Origin: Acanthaster planci
Lineage: Eukaryota; Echinodermata; Asteroidea; Valvatida; Acanthasteridae
DNA length: 64,000 nucleotides
Reading direction: 5' to 3'
NCBI RefSeq assembly: GCF_001949145.1
Contig: NW_019091469.1
Coordinates: 455,701-519,700 of the forward strand
Of the stretch, positions 1 to 12,528 are shown one piece after another (the stretch's first letter is position 1; every line of letters begins with the position of its first letter). Made by a program: the position numbers and the translations under genes. Under the pieces are notes generated by a model that was not told where the DNA came from, made no database searches, and worked only from the letters and a program-made list of their open reading frames with translations.

Positions 1-1239
1 TACAATGGATGACGGCATAACAGAGGATGCTGTAAGGAGAAAAGAAGCCAGCAAATCACAGCCAAGAGGTGAGTTTAGCGTTATATGTTGATACTAAAGC
101 TGTACATCCCAGGTATTCACTCTGTGGAGTCTTTAGTTTAGCAGTGTGTTTGTCTTTATTACGTGCTGTGATTTGTGGACTTGGCTCACAGAGGCTACAC
201 CAGTAGCTGAATGCTCCGAAAACACAGAATTATAAAACTTCAACTGGTCAGGCTGGGTATTCAGGTTTCAGGTTACATCTATCTTCCTCTCTGTGAAATC
301 ACTGCAGCATTTATGCAGACATCGCCAATGTTGGCAGGCTTATGAGCACAAGTTAGTGGAAATAATTGTGAGTGTGTGCGATATTTACAAAAGAGGGACA
401 CACTCCTGAGGTAGATGATTTGCCAAAGTGAGTAAAACCAACCTCCCTCACAACACACACTGCCGTGGTCAGAGTAGGCATTTGTTATTCTGGCACGATT
501 TAGAGAAAGATAAACTTGGGTCATCGTAGACATTAAAAAAGAGATTCATCTTTTATTTACCAAGATTGATCCAAATGTCCCACTTTTGCCTACCAGTTGT
601 GATAATTGCATGACCCTGGCAACATGTACCTGATGAGTCTAAGTTGATCAAATCATGGCACACATATCCCTGAATCCATTCAAGCTGAAAATGTTCTCTC
701 CATTGTTTCAGTGGCGGAGGGATATCACAGTGATAGCAGTGAGGAGGCTGAGACAGTCACATTAAATGAGGCAGACATGGTTGGGTTCAATAAGAGGTGA
801 GCTGATCTCAGCGAAGAGCACTGAAAGTGTGTTGTTTTTTTGCCATAAATGTAGTGGCATAAGACCACTTGTGAAAATGAATTAATTAAGCTGCGCACTG
901 CATTCACATATAGAAGGCTGCAGTGGATGTACACTTGAATCAAGTCTTCCCCAGTCAGCCATCCCTTCGGCCTGTACGCACTATGTGATAAAAAATTTAA
1001 TTGAAAGGGGTCTTTATTTCATCTGGGCATTTTTACTATTCTCAGAAATAACCGAAAGTAATTTGGCAGAATTTGAGAGGAAACATATCTAATTGTGTGG
1101 GTGATGTTTCAGAATACCTGTGGAACCTTCAGCTGATCTGGATCTCTCAGTTGCCCTCAAGACATCCCAGACAATTGCTGCCACGACAGCCCCCCCTGCC
1201 AAGAAGAAAACCAAACGGAAAGGAAAGAAGAACAAGTAA
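1..1239 (+). CDS. 3' end of an unrecognised gene with a Lys-rich C-terminus (partial)
   Basis: Three exons join in frame: 1-68 (ends g|gtgagt), 712-796 (preceded by tttcag, ends ag|gtgagc) and 1113-1239 (preceded by tttcag, stop TAA). Phases 1 and 2 match at both junctions, giving about 92 readable residues. The peptide begins TMDDGITEDAVRRKEASK, continues with an acidic stretch (YHSDSSEEAETVTLNEAD) and ends in a basic tail, KKKTKRKGKKNK. The composition suggests a disordered, nuclear or RNA/ribosome-associated tail, but I do not recognise the family and give no function. The 5' part lies outside the window. An AATAAA at 2503-2508 could be its poly(A) signal. The exon structure is well supported by sequence; the identity is unknown. 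Confidence 0.7.
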
Positions 1240-1909
1240 ACATCGAACGAGTTTTAAATTTTGTGTCATAATTTTTTCCTCTCTAGCCTCCCATGTCTTT
1301 TACCTTCCTAGTCTGGTGGATTGTGTGTTTTGTCCCATAATTGGTGTGGCCTCACAAGAACAGCGTAAAGGGTGAAAATGGTGCTGTTTATTGGCCCTGA
1401 TTTTTAAGACAACTTTGGAGTGTTGCCCTTGAGCAGACAGGACAAAATTGTTCCACTCGTTTGGAATGGTAAATTTCTCCAATCAATAACTGTCAATCGG
1501 TGGTTCAGATTCATCAGATTCCGTGGATTGTCTCTTAGAATTTCAGTCACAATTACATGTACCTTTCTGGATCTTCATGGAAGCTTGAGAATCTACTCAT
1601 CCCCCTCCATAAAGGTTCTTCCTTCTGTTTTCTTAGTACATATTGGCCTTGTGTCAGCCCTAGCATTTGTGCAAGAATATGGGTTAATGACTAATAAAGT
1701 GACTACCATCAAAGAAACCGTTACTGCAGTGGGGTTATGCTTGTACACAATCTTCAATTTAGTCTTTAGTTTGTTTCTTCTTCACCGTTTGGGTTATAAG
1801 TGAGCAACTCCACAAAGCATGGAATTCGGGTCTTATGGGAGTTTCTTTGTATTTCTTATCAGAAAGATGGCAGTGATTTGGCAACTCACAGTATACTGCA
1901 TGCCGTAAG

Positions 1910-2096
1910 CACCGGCAGCGGAAGGGGGGGTGCAGTAGCCCCCTCACTTTTTCGACTGGGGGTCCTGGCCCCCCACGTTTTGCATGTACACGTACTGTAA
2001 TGGGGTGGGGCTTAATGGATCAGCCCATTAATGGCTGGTGCCTAATAGTCCAACAACTGCCCCCCTCCCCACTTTGAAAATCGTTCCGCCGCTGGT
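1910..2096. mobile_element. Short non-autonomous DNA transposon (MITE-like)
   Basis: A left end reading ACCGGCAGCGGAAG and a right end reading TTCCGCCGCTGGT are near inverted copies (about 11 of 13 bases). They enclose G/C-run-rich sequence with no coding capacity. The CAGCGG(C/A)GGAA terminus resembles those of hAT-like MITEs. No clear target duplication was found, so family and exact ends are uncertain. Confidence 0.4.
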
Positions 2097-5000
2097 GGGG
2101 CCCGTAAGGTAGTTGGGTTGGAGGGGCCACTTTGCAACTTCGCTATCAACAGGTTGGCCATGTTGCCTAGTTTAACCAGGAAAAAGTTCTTACAGTATTT
2201 CAATATTGCAGTCGGTGAGAAGTCATGATCTACATTTTTCTCCAACTTGTTTACCACCTGAGGTTCATCATATGGGAAACTGCTAACTCTGCTTGTCAGT
2301 GTAAACTGACTCATGATCTGTCTGAATGCTTGCACACAGATGGGGACTGTTTCTCCTGACATGTCACAGTTGTACCTTTCCTTTATTGTCGCCTACATTG
2401 GAATGGTTCCCAATGGAAGGTACATTGTTAATTTGTCCATTTGTGCCCTTTCTAAGAACCTAAAATTCATGAGTTGACTCTATATTTTTTAACACAGGTG
2501 AAGAATAAAAGGTGGATGTATAATACAATTTTTTGGCGGCCTGATCTTATTTGTTCTTATTAGCAAATTGAAGTCATGATCCAAGTTATGTGGTGAAGGA
2601 AGAATTCGTTTGAGGCACATGGTCTGCAGTGATCGTGCAACAGAAAATGCTTGCTTGTTGGAAAAGTTTCATTCCATTACAGTGAACAGAATCTAGCTTC
2701 CCTGACATTAATCTCAAGAATGAGTAAATGTATCGCTGTCATTCAGTTCTTACGTTAGTGCTGATTCATTCCCAACAAACGTCCCCTAACTGGAAAAGTG
2801 ACACCAAGTAACGTCAGTATCAAAGATAGTTTTGGTCTTGCGTGTTGGATTTGCACATTAGATTGAATACGTCTCGCATGGATTGCATAAGTGAAAAAGT
2901 GACCAGTTATCATGGTGACCAATTGCATTGGTCATTAATAAGCTTATACCTTTTTAATGATGAATAAAACCTCTGGGAAAGAACGGAAACCAGGGATGTA
3001 CGTGGGTGAACATTAAAAGCTGATGCTTTAATGACTTAACTCAAAATACACCTACAGACTGGCAAAAGAATTATTACGCTGATTACAATGGGCATTCATT
3101 ACAAATTACAGCCAAAAACGTTCTCTAAATAACTGCTGCTTTGTTAAATAGTTGTAGCTGGCTTGAATTCAATCTACAAAAATCTATACAACGGACACTC
3201 TTCTCAAACTTTTACAGTTATACTTCATCAAACAGGTATTTTTTTTCCCGTTTGGATACGTTTCCCATTAATGTGCACCTCATTTAAAGGGGCAATGCAA
3301 GTCAAGTTATGAAATTTTTTAATGAAGTCTTTGAAATGACCCTGTAGTCCATTTGCCATTATTTTAGACCTTTGTTACTGCCATATTTGAGACTTACATG
3401 GCATTTTAAAATTTTTATGCAAATATTCCATATTCTAAGCAACAAAGGCTAAAGTATTGTAACAGCTCCAGCTCAAGAAGTTAACACGACTGTTTGCCAG
3501 TGGGTTTCAGCTACCTTTCTGTGTGCTTCTCTATGGAGTTTAGAAAAGGATGGTGACTCAGAGTAAATCTATCCAGGAACTTTGATCCCAAAATCGCTCG
3601 ACACTAAGTGCCTTTTAACATCACAGTAATTAAGCCCATTGTCTAAAGAGGGGAGTTCTCTTACCAAAATTAATCAAACAAATGGGGTTTCCCTTAGTCA
3701 TTTTACACAGTTAAAAAACTTCTTTGTTCTGCAAGGTACATTTTCTGTGGGATTTGATGTGCACATTCTTGAAAAAATTTGAGAAAAGCATCATAACATA
3801 CAGATATGATTATGAATCAAAGGCTGTGGTTATATACAAACTGAGGTGAAAGGGTAAAATTGTAGCCTTAAATTCAAATGTTACTATTTGTCAGTTGGAG
3901 CATATAATTAGAGTTCTACATTGGCACACCTGCGTTGCGTTGTGAGTTGGTGCAAGCAACATCGAAATAACTTGCTTTCAATCTCTCACCAAGATCTCAT
4001 CTTTCACACCATAAACCAAAAAAATCATTGAAGAATGGGTAAAAACAATCAAGCTCAGTATTTCAAATTTTAAAAGCACTGATTAATTTTATCCCGTTGA
4101 TACATTCAAGTGAAAAGGTGCATACTACTTTTGTTAATAAACACAGGATGAAAATCAGTACATTCAATCAGGCAAAAGCTATGCTATCAGGGAGAAAAAA
4201 TGACTTAGCTATTTTAAGTAAATAATTTGAGCAGAAAAACTGGAAATCACTCACAAACGTTTATGCTAAAAACTTACTGTGGATATTAAGCAGCAGCATC
4301 TATACAGGAAACAAAACAAGGTTCAGACATAACAGACCCTTCAGACAGTAATAGGGCCTATTATACACACAGATGCAAATAATCACTTTAACAACAACTC
4401 CAGTCAAACCTTTAACATGTCCCAGTTTTCCATCTCCTCTTAAAGTTCACAGTTTGCCCTTAACATAGAAAAGCAGAGAAAGATTAACTTTTTATATTTG
4501 AACAGGAGAATTCAACAGATTGGGAAAAACTTGACTGAGTTGTCTCCCGTTTTTAAAGTTTACATTCATAAATTTGTGGAGGTACTATGCCACAGTGTTC
4601 TGAACTTCATGAACCAAAGAAATTTTGCATGTTTCTATAGAAAATGATGCTTTTTTTTAACGGGTGGGTACTGCTTTACGATGAAGTATTAAGGATGTCC
4701 ATTTTGCACTTAGTCAGTGTTTGAACTTCAAACCATGTGCCCCAAGCTCTGGCACAGGATTTAAGGCAATGTCTGCATTGCTTGGCAATGGCTGGATGTG
4801 ATGGAGCTTGTGAGACAGCCAAGTTAAATGATCACAGCCTCAGACCATGTGCACATGGCTGTCCTTTGTTCTCCCCATGGTCCAGTTGAAAGAGAGGCTG
4901 CACTGGCTCTCTAACATCTCGACAGGGTTCTTGTATAACAGCTTAACCTACACTGTACGTGCAAGCCTTCCCTCCGCCAGTGCTGCCTCACTTTGGAACC

Positions 5001-6023
5001 AAAACGTGTTAATTCGAGGCAAAAGGTTATATGACAAAACAGACCAACAGGTCATGAACAGTGTGGTAAATTCATATTCCACTAAATGCAATGTACAAGC
5101 AAGTTAAAAAAAATCTCACAAACAGGTTAACAGACTTCTGTCCAAGCTGATGAATATTTCAATCTTGTTTCTTTTAATCTCCTAAAAATATAATCAGACG
5201 CCTTCATGTGACCTTCCTTATCAGGACAATTGGTCCTCTCAGTCCACCAGTAACTCGATGTGCTTGAAAAAGGTTCATCAACAATGTTCATTTTGCCGAG
5301 GGCAATGTAAGAGATCATGTTCTATGCTTTCCAAGATTGTGAAATACAAATGAGGGACATGTTCTGTTCACTGAAATAAACGCAAGCCTGTACAGAATGA
5401 CCACGTTGTGTTACAAGTGCACTTCTTGGAAGCAATGCAACGTTTCACAGTACATTTTTTTTTTACAACGTCAGGAGATCGAGCCATCTAAACATCCACA
5501 TGTTTGCCCATTAAAAATGTTAATAACACAGTATTTTCCTCAGTGTGTTACTCATTATGTTCAAATAAAACGGCGATAACTAAAATAACCTGCAAACAGC
5601 TTCTACTTTTAATGTAACATTGAATTTTTAGGCAGTCATGTGCCACAAAGAGACAACACTTTGCATGATATTTTCATTCACAGGACCTAGACCAAAATAT
5701 ATCATTGTCATTAGAGCCATGGATTTCCACAAAACAGCTAAAAATCATTCTCCACTTTACTGGTCAAAACTCATGAAATGAATTAAGTCATTCGTCAGAT
5801 TCATATTTCAAAGCCTTTAGAGCGAGAACAGCAGAATCAACTGCATGTACGAGGTAGAAAACAAACCCATGAAACAGAGGACCTGTGAATGACTTGAATT
5901 AGTCTTCAATTTTTCGACGTGTGTATCAACACATGCTAACATTTTTTTTCACCTTAAATAGTCCATACAACACCACATCTAAACTTCCAGCCAATACTGA
6001 TGCAATCACTTATCCACTTTGGG

Positions 6024-6029
6024 TTTATT
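6024..6029 (-). terminator. Candidate poly(A) signal of HMGB gene a
   Basis: TTTATT on the plus strand reads AATAAA on the minus strand, about 265 bases past the stop codon of the first HMGB gene. This is position-based inference; other signals may be used. Confidence 0.3.
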
Positions 6030-6291
6030 GAACAAAAGGGAACAAAAAAGCAAGGAAAAAGAAAACCCCAAACAAAAAAACCCACCAAAATTTGTCCTAT
6101 TGAGTGATGACTTAACGTACAGATGAAAAACTTCACTCATTCTGTGCTGTCAATTCCAATAACCCCGTCTAAGTTTTCAATGCTTGAAATGTTGCGGGTG
6201 ATGGTGGGGGAAGGGAGGAATAGAGGCCTTAATAAGCTGTTCACTCTGGTCGGATGAGAGTCGGGAGATTCGGTGGGTTGGTGTGGTGAGT

Positions 6292-8998
6292 CTACTCCTC
6301 ATCGCTGGAGCTAGAGCTGCTGGAGCTGGAGCTGGAGGAAGAGGAGGAAGAAGAGCTGGAGGAGGACTTCTTCTTGTGTGCTCCGCCCCTGGACTTGTAC
6401 TCCGCCATTGCCTGAAAGAAACAGGAGATGCCAAGGCACTCAGCATTGGTGTCACAAGGGGATTCTGTTGGGTGGGTAGATGTGAAAAAGGGATGCGTAC
6501 AATCTAGCATTCACACTAACTACTCGATTTTTCCATTTGCCATCCATCCTCCCTAAATTTAAGAAGTGCATAATATGCTTTTGCTTGTCAGAATCTTTAA
6601 CAAAAGGGGTCAGAGTACTAGTGATGAGTATATTGTGTGGATTTGCCAGGTTCACTCTCAGTTCCCACTCTCCGGAAAACGGTTATAGAGGAAGAGGGGG
6701 GCAAGCGTTATCGTTCAGAAAATGAAGAACGCCATGTAAGGGAATTCAGGTTGAAACAGTTTACAATGAGAGTGGAATGAGAGTTTTCTCTGGTTTTCTT
6801 CAACATGTCTGCTGTCGAACTAGTAGTACATGAGAACAGAAAAATGTAAAATGTACACGATGAGAAAAGACACAGTAGACTGAAAATGGGACAACAGGCT
6901 CCATGGTTGGGTAAAGGTCCATAACTGGAAAATCTTTGGGATCCCTTAGACGAAAAGTCCAATCAAGAACACCGGGAGTACAATAGGAAGTTGGTCTATG
7001 TGTGTGGCCCCCCTTGTATCAAGGGTGGGGACCCCACCTTGGCATATCTTTCCTTGTCCTGTACGGCGGCCTTGTCGTACTTGGCTCGCTGGGCTGCAGG
7101 GACGTTCCTCCACTGCTCTGCCAACACCTGAGCAATCTTGCCGATGCCCCAATCTGGGTGAACAGCCTTCACTTTGGGTCGCTCGTCATTACTGAACAGG
7201 AAGAATGCTGACCTGGTGATTGAAAAAAGTTTCATATTGACTGGCTGAAAAAGGAATTGAAAAAAGCAAAACTCGTACATACCAAACATTCACATGACAC
7301 TGGTCTAGTAAGAGGTCCCTGACTGTGTAACTATCATTTCTTCTGTGTATAAGTGTGCTCTGAGAAATTATTAGTCAATATGGCATACTTCAACAGTATG
7401 TATGCCAAATTCACCGTATCTGCTCAGGTAATCACCACACGGCACGGACCTCTGAGATTGTTAACTTAGGCACTGAGTTCCCAAGTATTGTCAAAACAAC
7501 GCAACTGTCAAAATAACGTCCGAAATTGCCATCTTGGGCTTCGGAATCACTTATTGGCACTTGGCATCAAAACAAATGGGACTGCTCCAAACACTGGCTT
7601 CAGATTCAATCCTTCTGTGAATGGATGCCATCAAGTGAGTCTTTAGGCCTGATTTTTCAGTTCCTCTGTTTCATTCTACATCAGGAAGAGCCAACTAAGC
7701 TCTCCATTTGGATGCATCACTCAGTCCAACATCCTGATGAAAATGGGCAATATGTGGGTGTCAAATCTCCAGGGTTCCCACTGATTTACTGTGCAAGGTT
7801 CTTTTCAGGGCCTTTCACTTAAGGAGGCAATGGTGACTTGCACTCATTTCATTAGCTCGGGTCGCATTCATGTTTCCACAGCACAACATGTAGCATTGTA
7901 TGAGCACTACAAAGGACTACACAGCTCTCTGACATGGGAAACCGAATCCACGAAACTGAAGCGGAAGTCGACACAAGAGACAAAAACACAACGCATTTCC
8001 GGAGGGCACTTACAGGTTGCGTTTGGGTGCGCTGGGGTCCTTCCTCTTTCTGCGTCCCCTCTTCTTGCTCCCCTTGGGTGGCACATAGCGGGCCATCTCC
8101 CGCTCATACCGCATCTTGTCATGGTCAGCACATTCGTGGAACTTCTTCTTCTCTCCATCCGACATATTCTGTTCAAGGTACAAATTACTTTTAACCATGG
8201 GCTACAATAAGGAGGACACGACAAAGAAACTTATGAGCCAGATGGGAACATTAAAGGGGATAGCCACCTCTTTTTAGGGATGTCCAATACGAGATAGAAT
8301 TGAACTGACAATTCAGTTCAATCCAATTCAAAAGATCTGTATGCTAAAGGTTTGAAAATCTGTTCTTGCTGAATGGCTGCATGGTTGCTATTTTGTCAAA
8401 TTCTGTGCACATGGTTTTCAGACGGTTGAACTGCTTTTTGTTTCCGTGTAGTAAATGGCACTCTAGTGTGTTATTAGCGAAGAGTGTTAGTTTTACTCAA
8501 CATTTAACTTTGTTATTTAATGACCTGATTTTCGTATTTGTGCTTTTACTGTACCGAATGCAATGTTAATTAATGCAATCTTTAATCTTGACAGCGTTAA
8601 TTTGCTTGATTTCATTCTAAACTTTTCAACTATGGAACTTTCAGTGCCAAAACTTTCCCGATCCTCGGTCATCAAACAGAAAACATTTTTTGTTGGCCAA
8701 CCCCAAAACCTCATTCACAATACATGTATAAGGCTGTGTCTGTCCAAGGTCTTTGCTGCTGGCTAACACATGTACATGTACCCATTTGCACGCGACAACA
8801 ACCACAGCTGTAGCTCTGGAAGCCCATTCTGCACACCGGCTGACTCACCTTCCACCTCTCCGAGCATTTCTTGGAGAACTGGGTGAAGTTGACTGACTGG
8901 CCTGGGTTGCGCTCCTTGTGCTCCTCTCGACAGAACTGGACGAAGAATGCATAGGAGGACATCCGCCCCTTGGGCTTGTTGGGGTCTTTCCTTCCCAT
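6292..8998 (-). CDS. HMGB-type high mobility group protein, copy a, with poly-serine tail
   Basis: A chromatin architectural protein with two HMG boxes that bends DNA. Coding exons on the minus strand are 8849-8998, 8014-8168, 7038-7212 and 6292-6411, all with GT/AG borders and consistent phases (0, 2, 0), giving 199 aa. Box A spans about residues 8-80 ([20 protein letters not shown]), followed by a basic linker at 82-93 ([12 protein letters not shown]). Box B spans about 94-160 ([20 protein letters not shown]). The tail is KKK, then 21 serines (176-196), then DEE, where vertebrate HMGB1/2 has a long Asp/Glu tract. Cys23 and Cys45 match the redox pair of box A in HMGB1; the third cysteine (human 106) is a serine here. 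The ATG at 8996-8998 begins the family's usual [11 protein letters not shown]. Copy b lies 2.2 kb upstream. The 5' leader exon is not located. Confidence 0.92.
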
Positions 8999-9247
8999 GC
9001 TGAACTAGCAGATCTACATGAAGATGCAAGACAGACGAGTACAGTTAATGAAGCAAGAGAGACGTCCTCCACAGTACCCATCAAAACCTTTTTTTCCCCC
9101 CAACGCCAGATGTCACTCTAAATAGGTCTACAGAATCCTTTCTTCTGCACTCTACAAATGTACCAGATTTACTAATTTGTTGATTTACTGGGTACACATA
9201 CATGTATTTATCAATTTCATGTCGTCATTCAGGGATGGGGGAATTAG

Positions 9248-9378
9248 TTAACCCCTTCACGTCCAGCAGCAGGCCCTATTGAACCAGCAGCTGCATGGTG
9301 AATAGACTGTATGTGTGGTATGCACTAATGCTCATACAAAGGTGCTGTAGTAGCAGTCATCCGTAGCGAAGGGGTTAA
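9248..9378. mobile_element. 131-bp TTAA-flanked MITE (piggyBac-like)
   Basis: The ends are TTAACCCCTTC at 9248-9258 and GAAGGGGTTAA at 9368-9378, a perfect 11-bp inverted pair including TTAA. TTAA targets and CCC-starting termini are typical of piggyBac-type transposons. The interior is non-coding, so this would be a non-autonomous copy. Confidence 0.55.
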
Positions 9379-10488
9379 ACAGTTAAGTCACCAAGTGTAC
9401 GTGTCACTGTTCAGAAACCTTGCAATACTTCTAATTTCACATGTAAAAAGCCAACAGACCATTTTACAGGTTTCTTTATGCATGTGAAGATCAAAATGAT
9501 TAAATGTTGGCACACTGGATCTGCCACCATCTCCCCGCTACCCCTCCCCAAACACGTGGCCCTGTAAGCCAGTCTAAAAATTCAACCATGTTTGCAAAAA
9601 GACCAAGTCAGCTGGGTGCCCAGACAAGTACACGTTTGGAACATGTACAGGTGACTGGCATATATCCACAACTGAAATCAGAAACCAAAATGCCGTAAAA
9701 CTAGCCAATCCATTCACTTCCATAAAAACCAATGCTTTTATTTCCAATGTTAATTAGTGAACTTTGAAACAAGAAACGTCGAGTTCATTACAGCAACTTT
9801 ATCGTGACAACTGTTTTGGTAATGAGCCAGTCTTCCTCAAGAAAATGTACACATATATTGTACTGAACATACTTAGTTACATACTGAGATCTCCTGCTTT
9901 TATGTTGGTGCATTACAATCAAACTTATAAAGAAGAAGTATCGAGGAATTCCTTTTAAAATGAAGCAACAACCAACAATTCAGCCACCATACACTTGCAT
10001 TTCGGGTTTTCATTTGGCTGGGAAAAATTTAACTCATCACCTTTCACTGTTGAGGAGCAAGCATTGGTTACATTAAAAATTTATTCAATAACCACACAAA
10101 AGTTTTTAACTGCTCGATATTAACAGCCATGATAAATTTACAACTAAAAGAATTGAAATCTTCCAGACTGACAAGATGCATTCCCCCCGTTTTTCCAAAC
10201 TACACATGGCCATTCAGTTCTTTTGTACACATGAATCACTAACTAGCAATAATATCTCTGATAAATGCCATTTTAAAATCTGGTGAATGAACTTCAACTA
10301 CACTAAGACACACTTTAGGAACCAACTCAATGGAATCTATGCTTCCATGTGTATACATGTACCAGAAACATTTTGAGGTATGATTGGTGCGTATATGTAT
10401 TCAAAAGAACATGCTTTGTGTGTTTGACTTGGGACTTCTTTCAGTGAAAGGCTTGGATCTCTCAGAAATCACAGGAGGTACTAAATTT

Positions 10489-10494
10489 TTTATT
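10489..10494 (-). terminator. Candidate poly(A) signal of HMGB gene b
   Basis: TTTATT on the plus strand (AATAAA on the minus strand), about 660 bases past the stop codon of copy b. A second TTTATT at 10080-10085 is an alternative. This is inference from position only. Confidence 0.25.
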
Positions 10495-11157
10495 CTCACA
10501 ATCATATTTAAGGGTCGGTCCCACTCCCCAGAGTAAAGTCAAACTTTTCAAGTACTTTGCAACATTTTCACAGTTTAAGGATGAGGCACAACTGAATGGA
10601 AGAAGAAACTATCAACTACAGACAACTAGGTATGATACAAAAAAAAATAGTTTCTTAAAGATTTCATATAAACAACACTTAAAACAAATCAAACGAATGT
10701 AGAGCAGCTAAAAATGGTAAACAGTATCAATGGGACAAACACTGGAGGTTTTGGGCGTACACTTTTAGATATAACATTGTTACAAGTAGGTTATTTCTCA
10801 AACATTTTCAGGGACTCTGATAAAACACAATTAGTGACACAATGACGGATCCAACAGTCAAGATTAAAATTTCAATTTTTTAAAGGAACATATAGAAGGT
10901 GCTTTAACTTAATTTTGTAAATAATCCCAAACTCTCCTTGGAAAGCTACGAAGCCATTTTGAAACTGGGACAAAGAATGCAAGGATCTTTCAGGTTCAAT
11001 ACGATAAAACTGCTAATATTTAAAAGGGGCATGGACAATCCTGCCGGTTTTTTTTTTATCCAGTTGAAAAAAATGGGCAGAACTTTCTGCAGGATGCAAG
11101 CAGTTTTTGTGAAGATCCTCTTGTTCCAACTGACATGGGCTTTCTGTTGTGGTAAGT

Positions 11158-12493
11158 CTACTCCTCATCACTGGAGCTAGAGCTGCTTGAGCTGGAGCTG
11201 GAGGAGGAGGAAGACGAACTGGAGGAGGACTTCTTCTTCATCTTGCCCTTGGCCTTGTAGTCGGCAATCGCCTGGCATGAAAGGCAAACAAAACAGAGGG
11301 GTCATATTTTGGCAGCCTTCAGGAGGACACAGTGTGACCTTCTTCACTCACAAGGCCTGCTGCCGTATCCCAAATTTGCCAATCTTGACACTGCTACTTT
11401 ATAGCATCAGCTGGCGAGTTGAAGGTTTGCTGCCAAATCTTAAAATCGAGTTTCGTATCACTTAAACAAGTTACGTTTTAGGGAAATTTGCAATTAACCT
11501 TTATTAATCCCTACGGTGACCACTGAAAATTCATGAGCTGGAAATAATCCATAAAGCACAATTTTTCTGTTGGTACAGACTACGGAGGGAAAGTTTTTGC
11601 ATTCCAGAAACACCCACCTTGACATATCTTTCCTTGTCCATCCTGGCCGCATTGTCGTATTTGGCCTTCGTGGCTGCATTGACATTCTTCCACTGTGCAG
11701 ACAGGACCTTGGCGATCTCCCCAATACCTAGACTGGGATTCATCGCTTTAATCTTGGGTCGCTCATCATTACTGTACAGGAAAAATGCTGACCTGTTGGG
11801 CAAAACACAAACATGCAAAACTCTGAGCTATGCAGCGTTTCCACTGGTACGTGCCATTTCTTGCATGCCCCAAGCAGGGATACAGCCGGTGACATATTGC
11901 AGTATTTAAAAAGCCTGAAAATGACTTACAGGTTGCGTTTGGGTGCACAGGGATCCTTCTTCTTTCTGCGTCCCTTCTTCTTCATGCCCTTAGGGGGTAC
12001 ATAGTGCGCCATCTCACGCTCGTACCTTTGCTTATCATGATCTGCACATTCATGAAACCTCTTCTTGTCTCCCTCCGACATATTCTGTTTGCAATTTTAA
12101 ACAGATTGTTGACAGATTTTAACGAAAGAAGGTAGGCGTAACACCAGAAACTTCATGCATGGCATGGTCAATGATTTCAGACAAAAACTATTTTGCAAAA
12201 GATGTTGAACTTGTCCAATATTCACAAAGAGAATAATTCTGAATTTCATGTCCATGAACAGATTTGTGAACAATGAATTGGAAAATGACTTGGCTTGAAA
12301 TGAAAGCAAACTTCGGTTAATAACTTCTAGTTATTAAATGAAATGTAATAAATACCTTCCATCTATCGGAGCAGCTCTTGGAGAAATCTGCAAAGTTCAC
12401 AGATTCATCTTTGACCTCTTCACGGCAGTACTTGACGAAGAAAGCATAGGAGGACATGCGTCCCTTCGGCTTGTTTGGATCTTTCCTTCCCAT
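11158..12493 (-). CDS. HMGB-type high mobility group protein, copy b, with poly-serine tail
   Basis: A tandem paralogue of the gene at 6292-8998. Minus-strand coding exons are 12356-12493, 11930-12084, 11618-11792 and 11158-11271, giving 193 aa. Intron positions and phases are the same as in copy a, and exons 2 and 3 have identical lengths (155 and 175 bases). Box A is four residues shorter than in copy a, in the helix 1-2 region ([12 protein letters not shown]). The linker is [12 protein letters not shown] and box B starts [20 protein letters not shown]. The tail is 20 serines (171-190) followed by DEE. Cys23 and Cys41 align with the box A redox pair. The 5' UTR of exon 1 runs to an acceptor at 12529-12530, and a non-coding leader exon probably ends at 15018. 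SAP30L lies upstream in the opposite direction, as HMGB2 and SAP30 do in human. Confidence 0.92.
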
Positions 12494-12528
12494 CTTGGGA
12501 TCTTAAGACGGCTGAACAAATCCAAGAA

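Larger units (their letters stand above)
1240..6291. other. Intergenic DNA and probable 3' UTRs
   Basis: I see no convincing coding exon in this 5 kb. It should contain the 3' UTR of the left-end gene and, from the other side, the 3' UTR of the first HMGB gene (minus strand). One small transposon-like element sits at about 1910-2096. The rest is AT-rich single-copy-looking sequence. The short open frames here lack splice context and family similarity. Confidence 0.5.
9000..11157. other. Spacer between the two HMGB genes
   Basis: This contains the short 5' UTR of copy a (an acceptor reading catgtag lies near 9015 on the minus strand) and probably a long 3' UTR of copy b. No coding exon or CpG-rich promoter is evident. 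One TTAA-flanked MITE lies at 9248-9378. Confidence 0.45.

Noticed and set aside
6283-6507. Gly/Ala-rich open frame on the plus strand opposite the HMGB tail
   Set aside because: It is the complement of the serine-tract exon of HMGB copy a.
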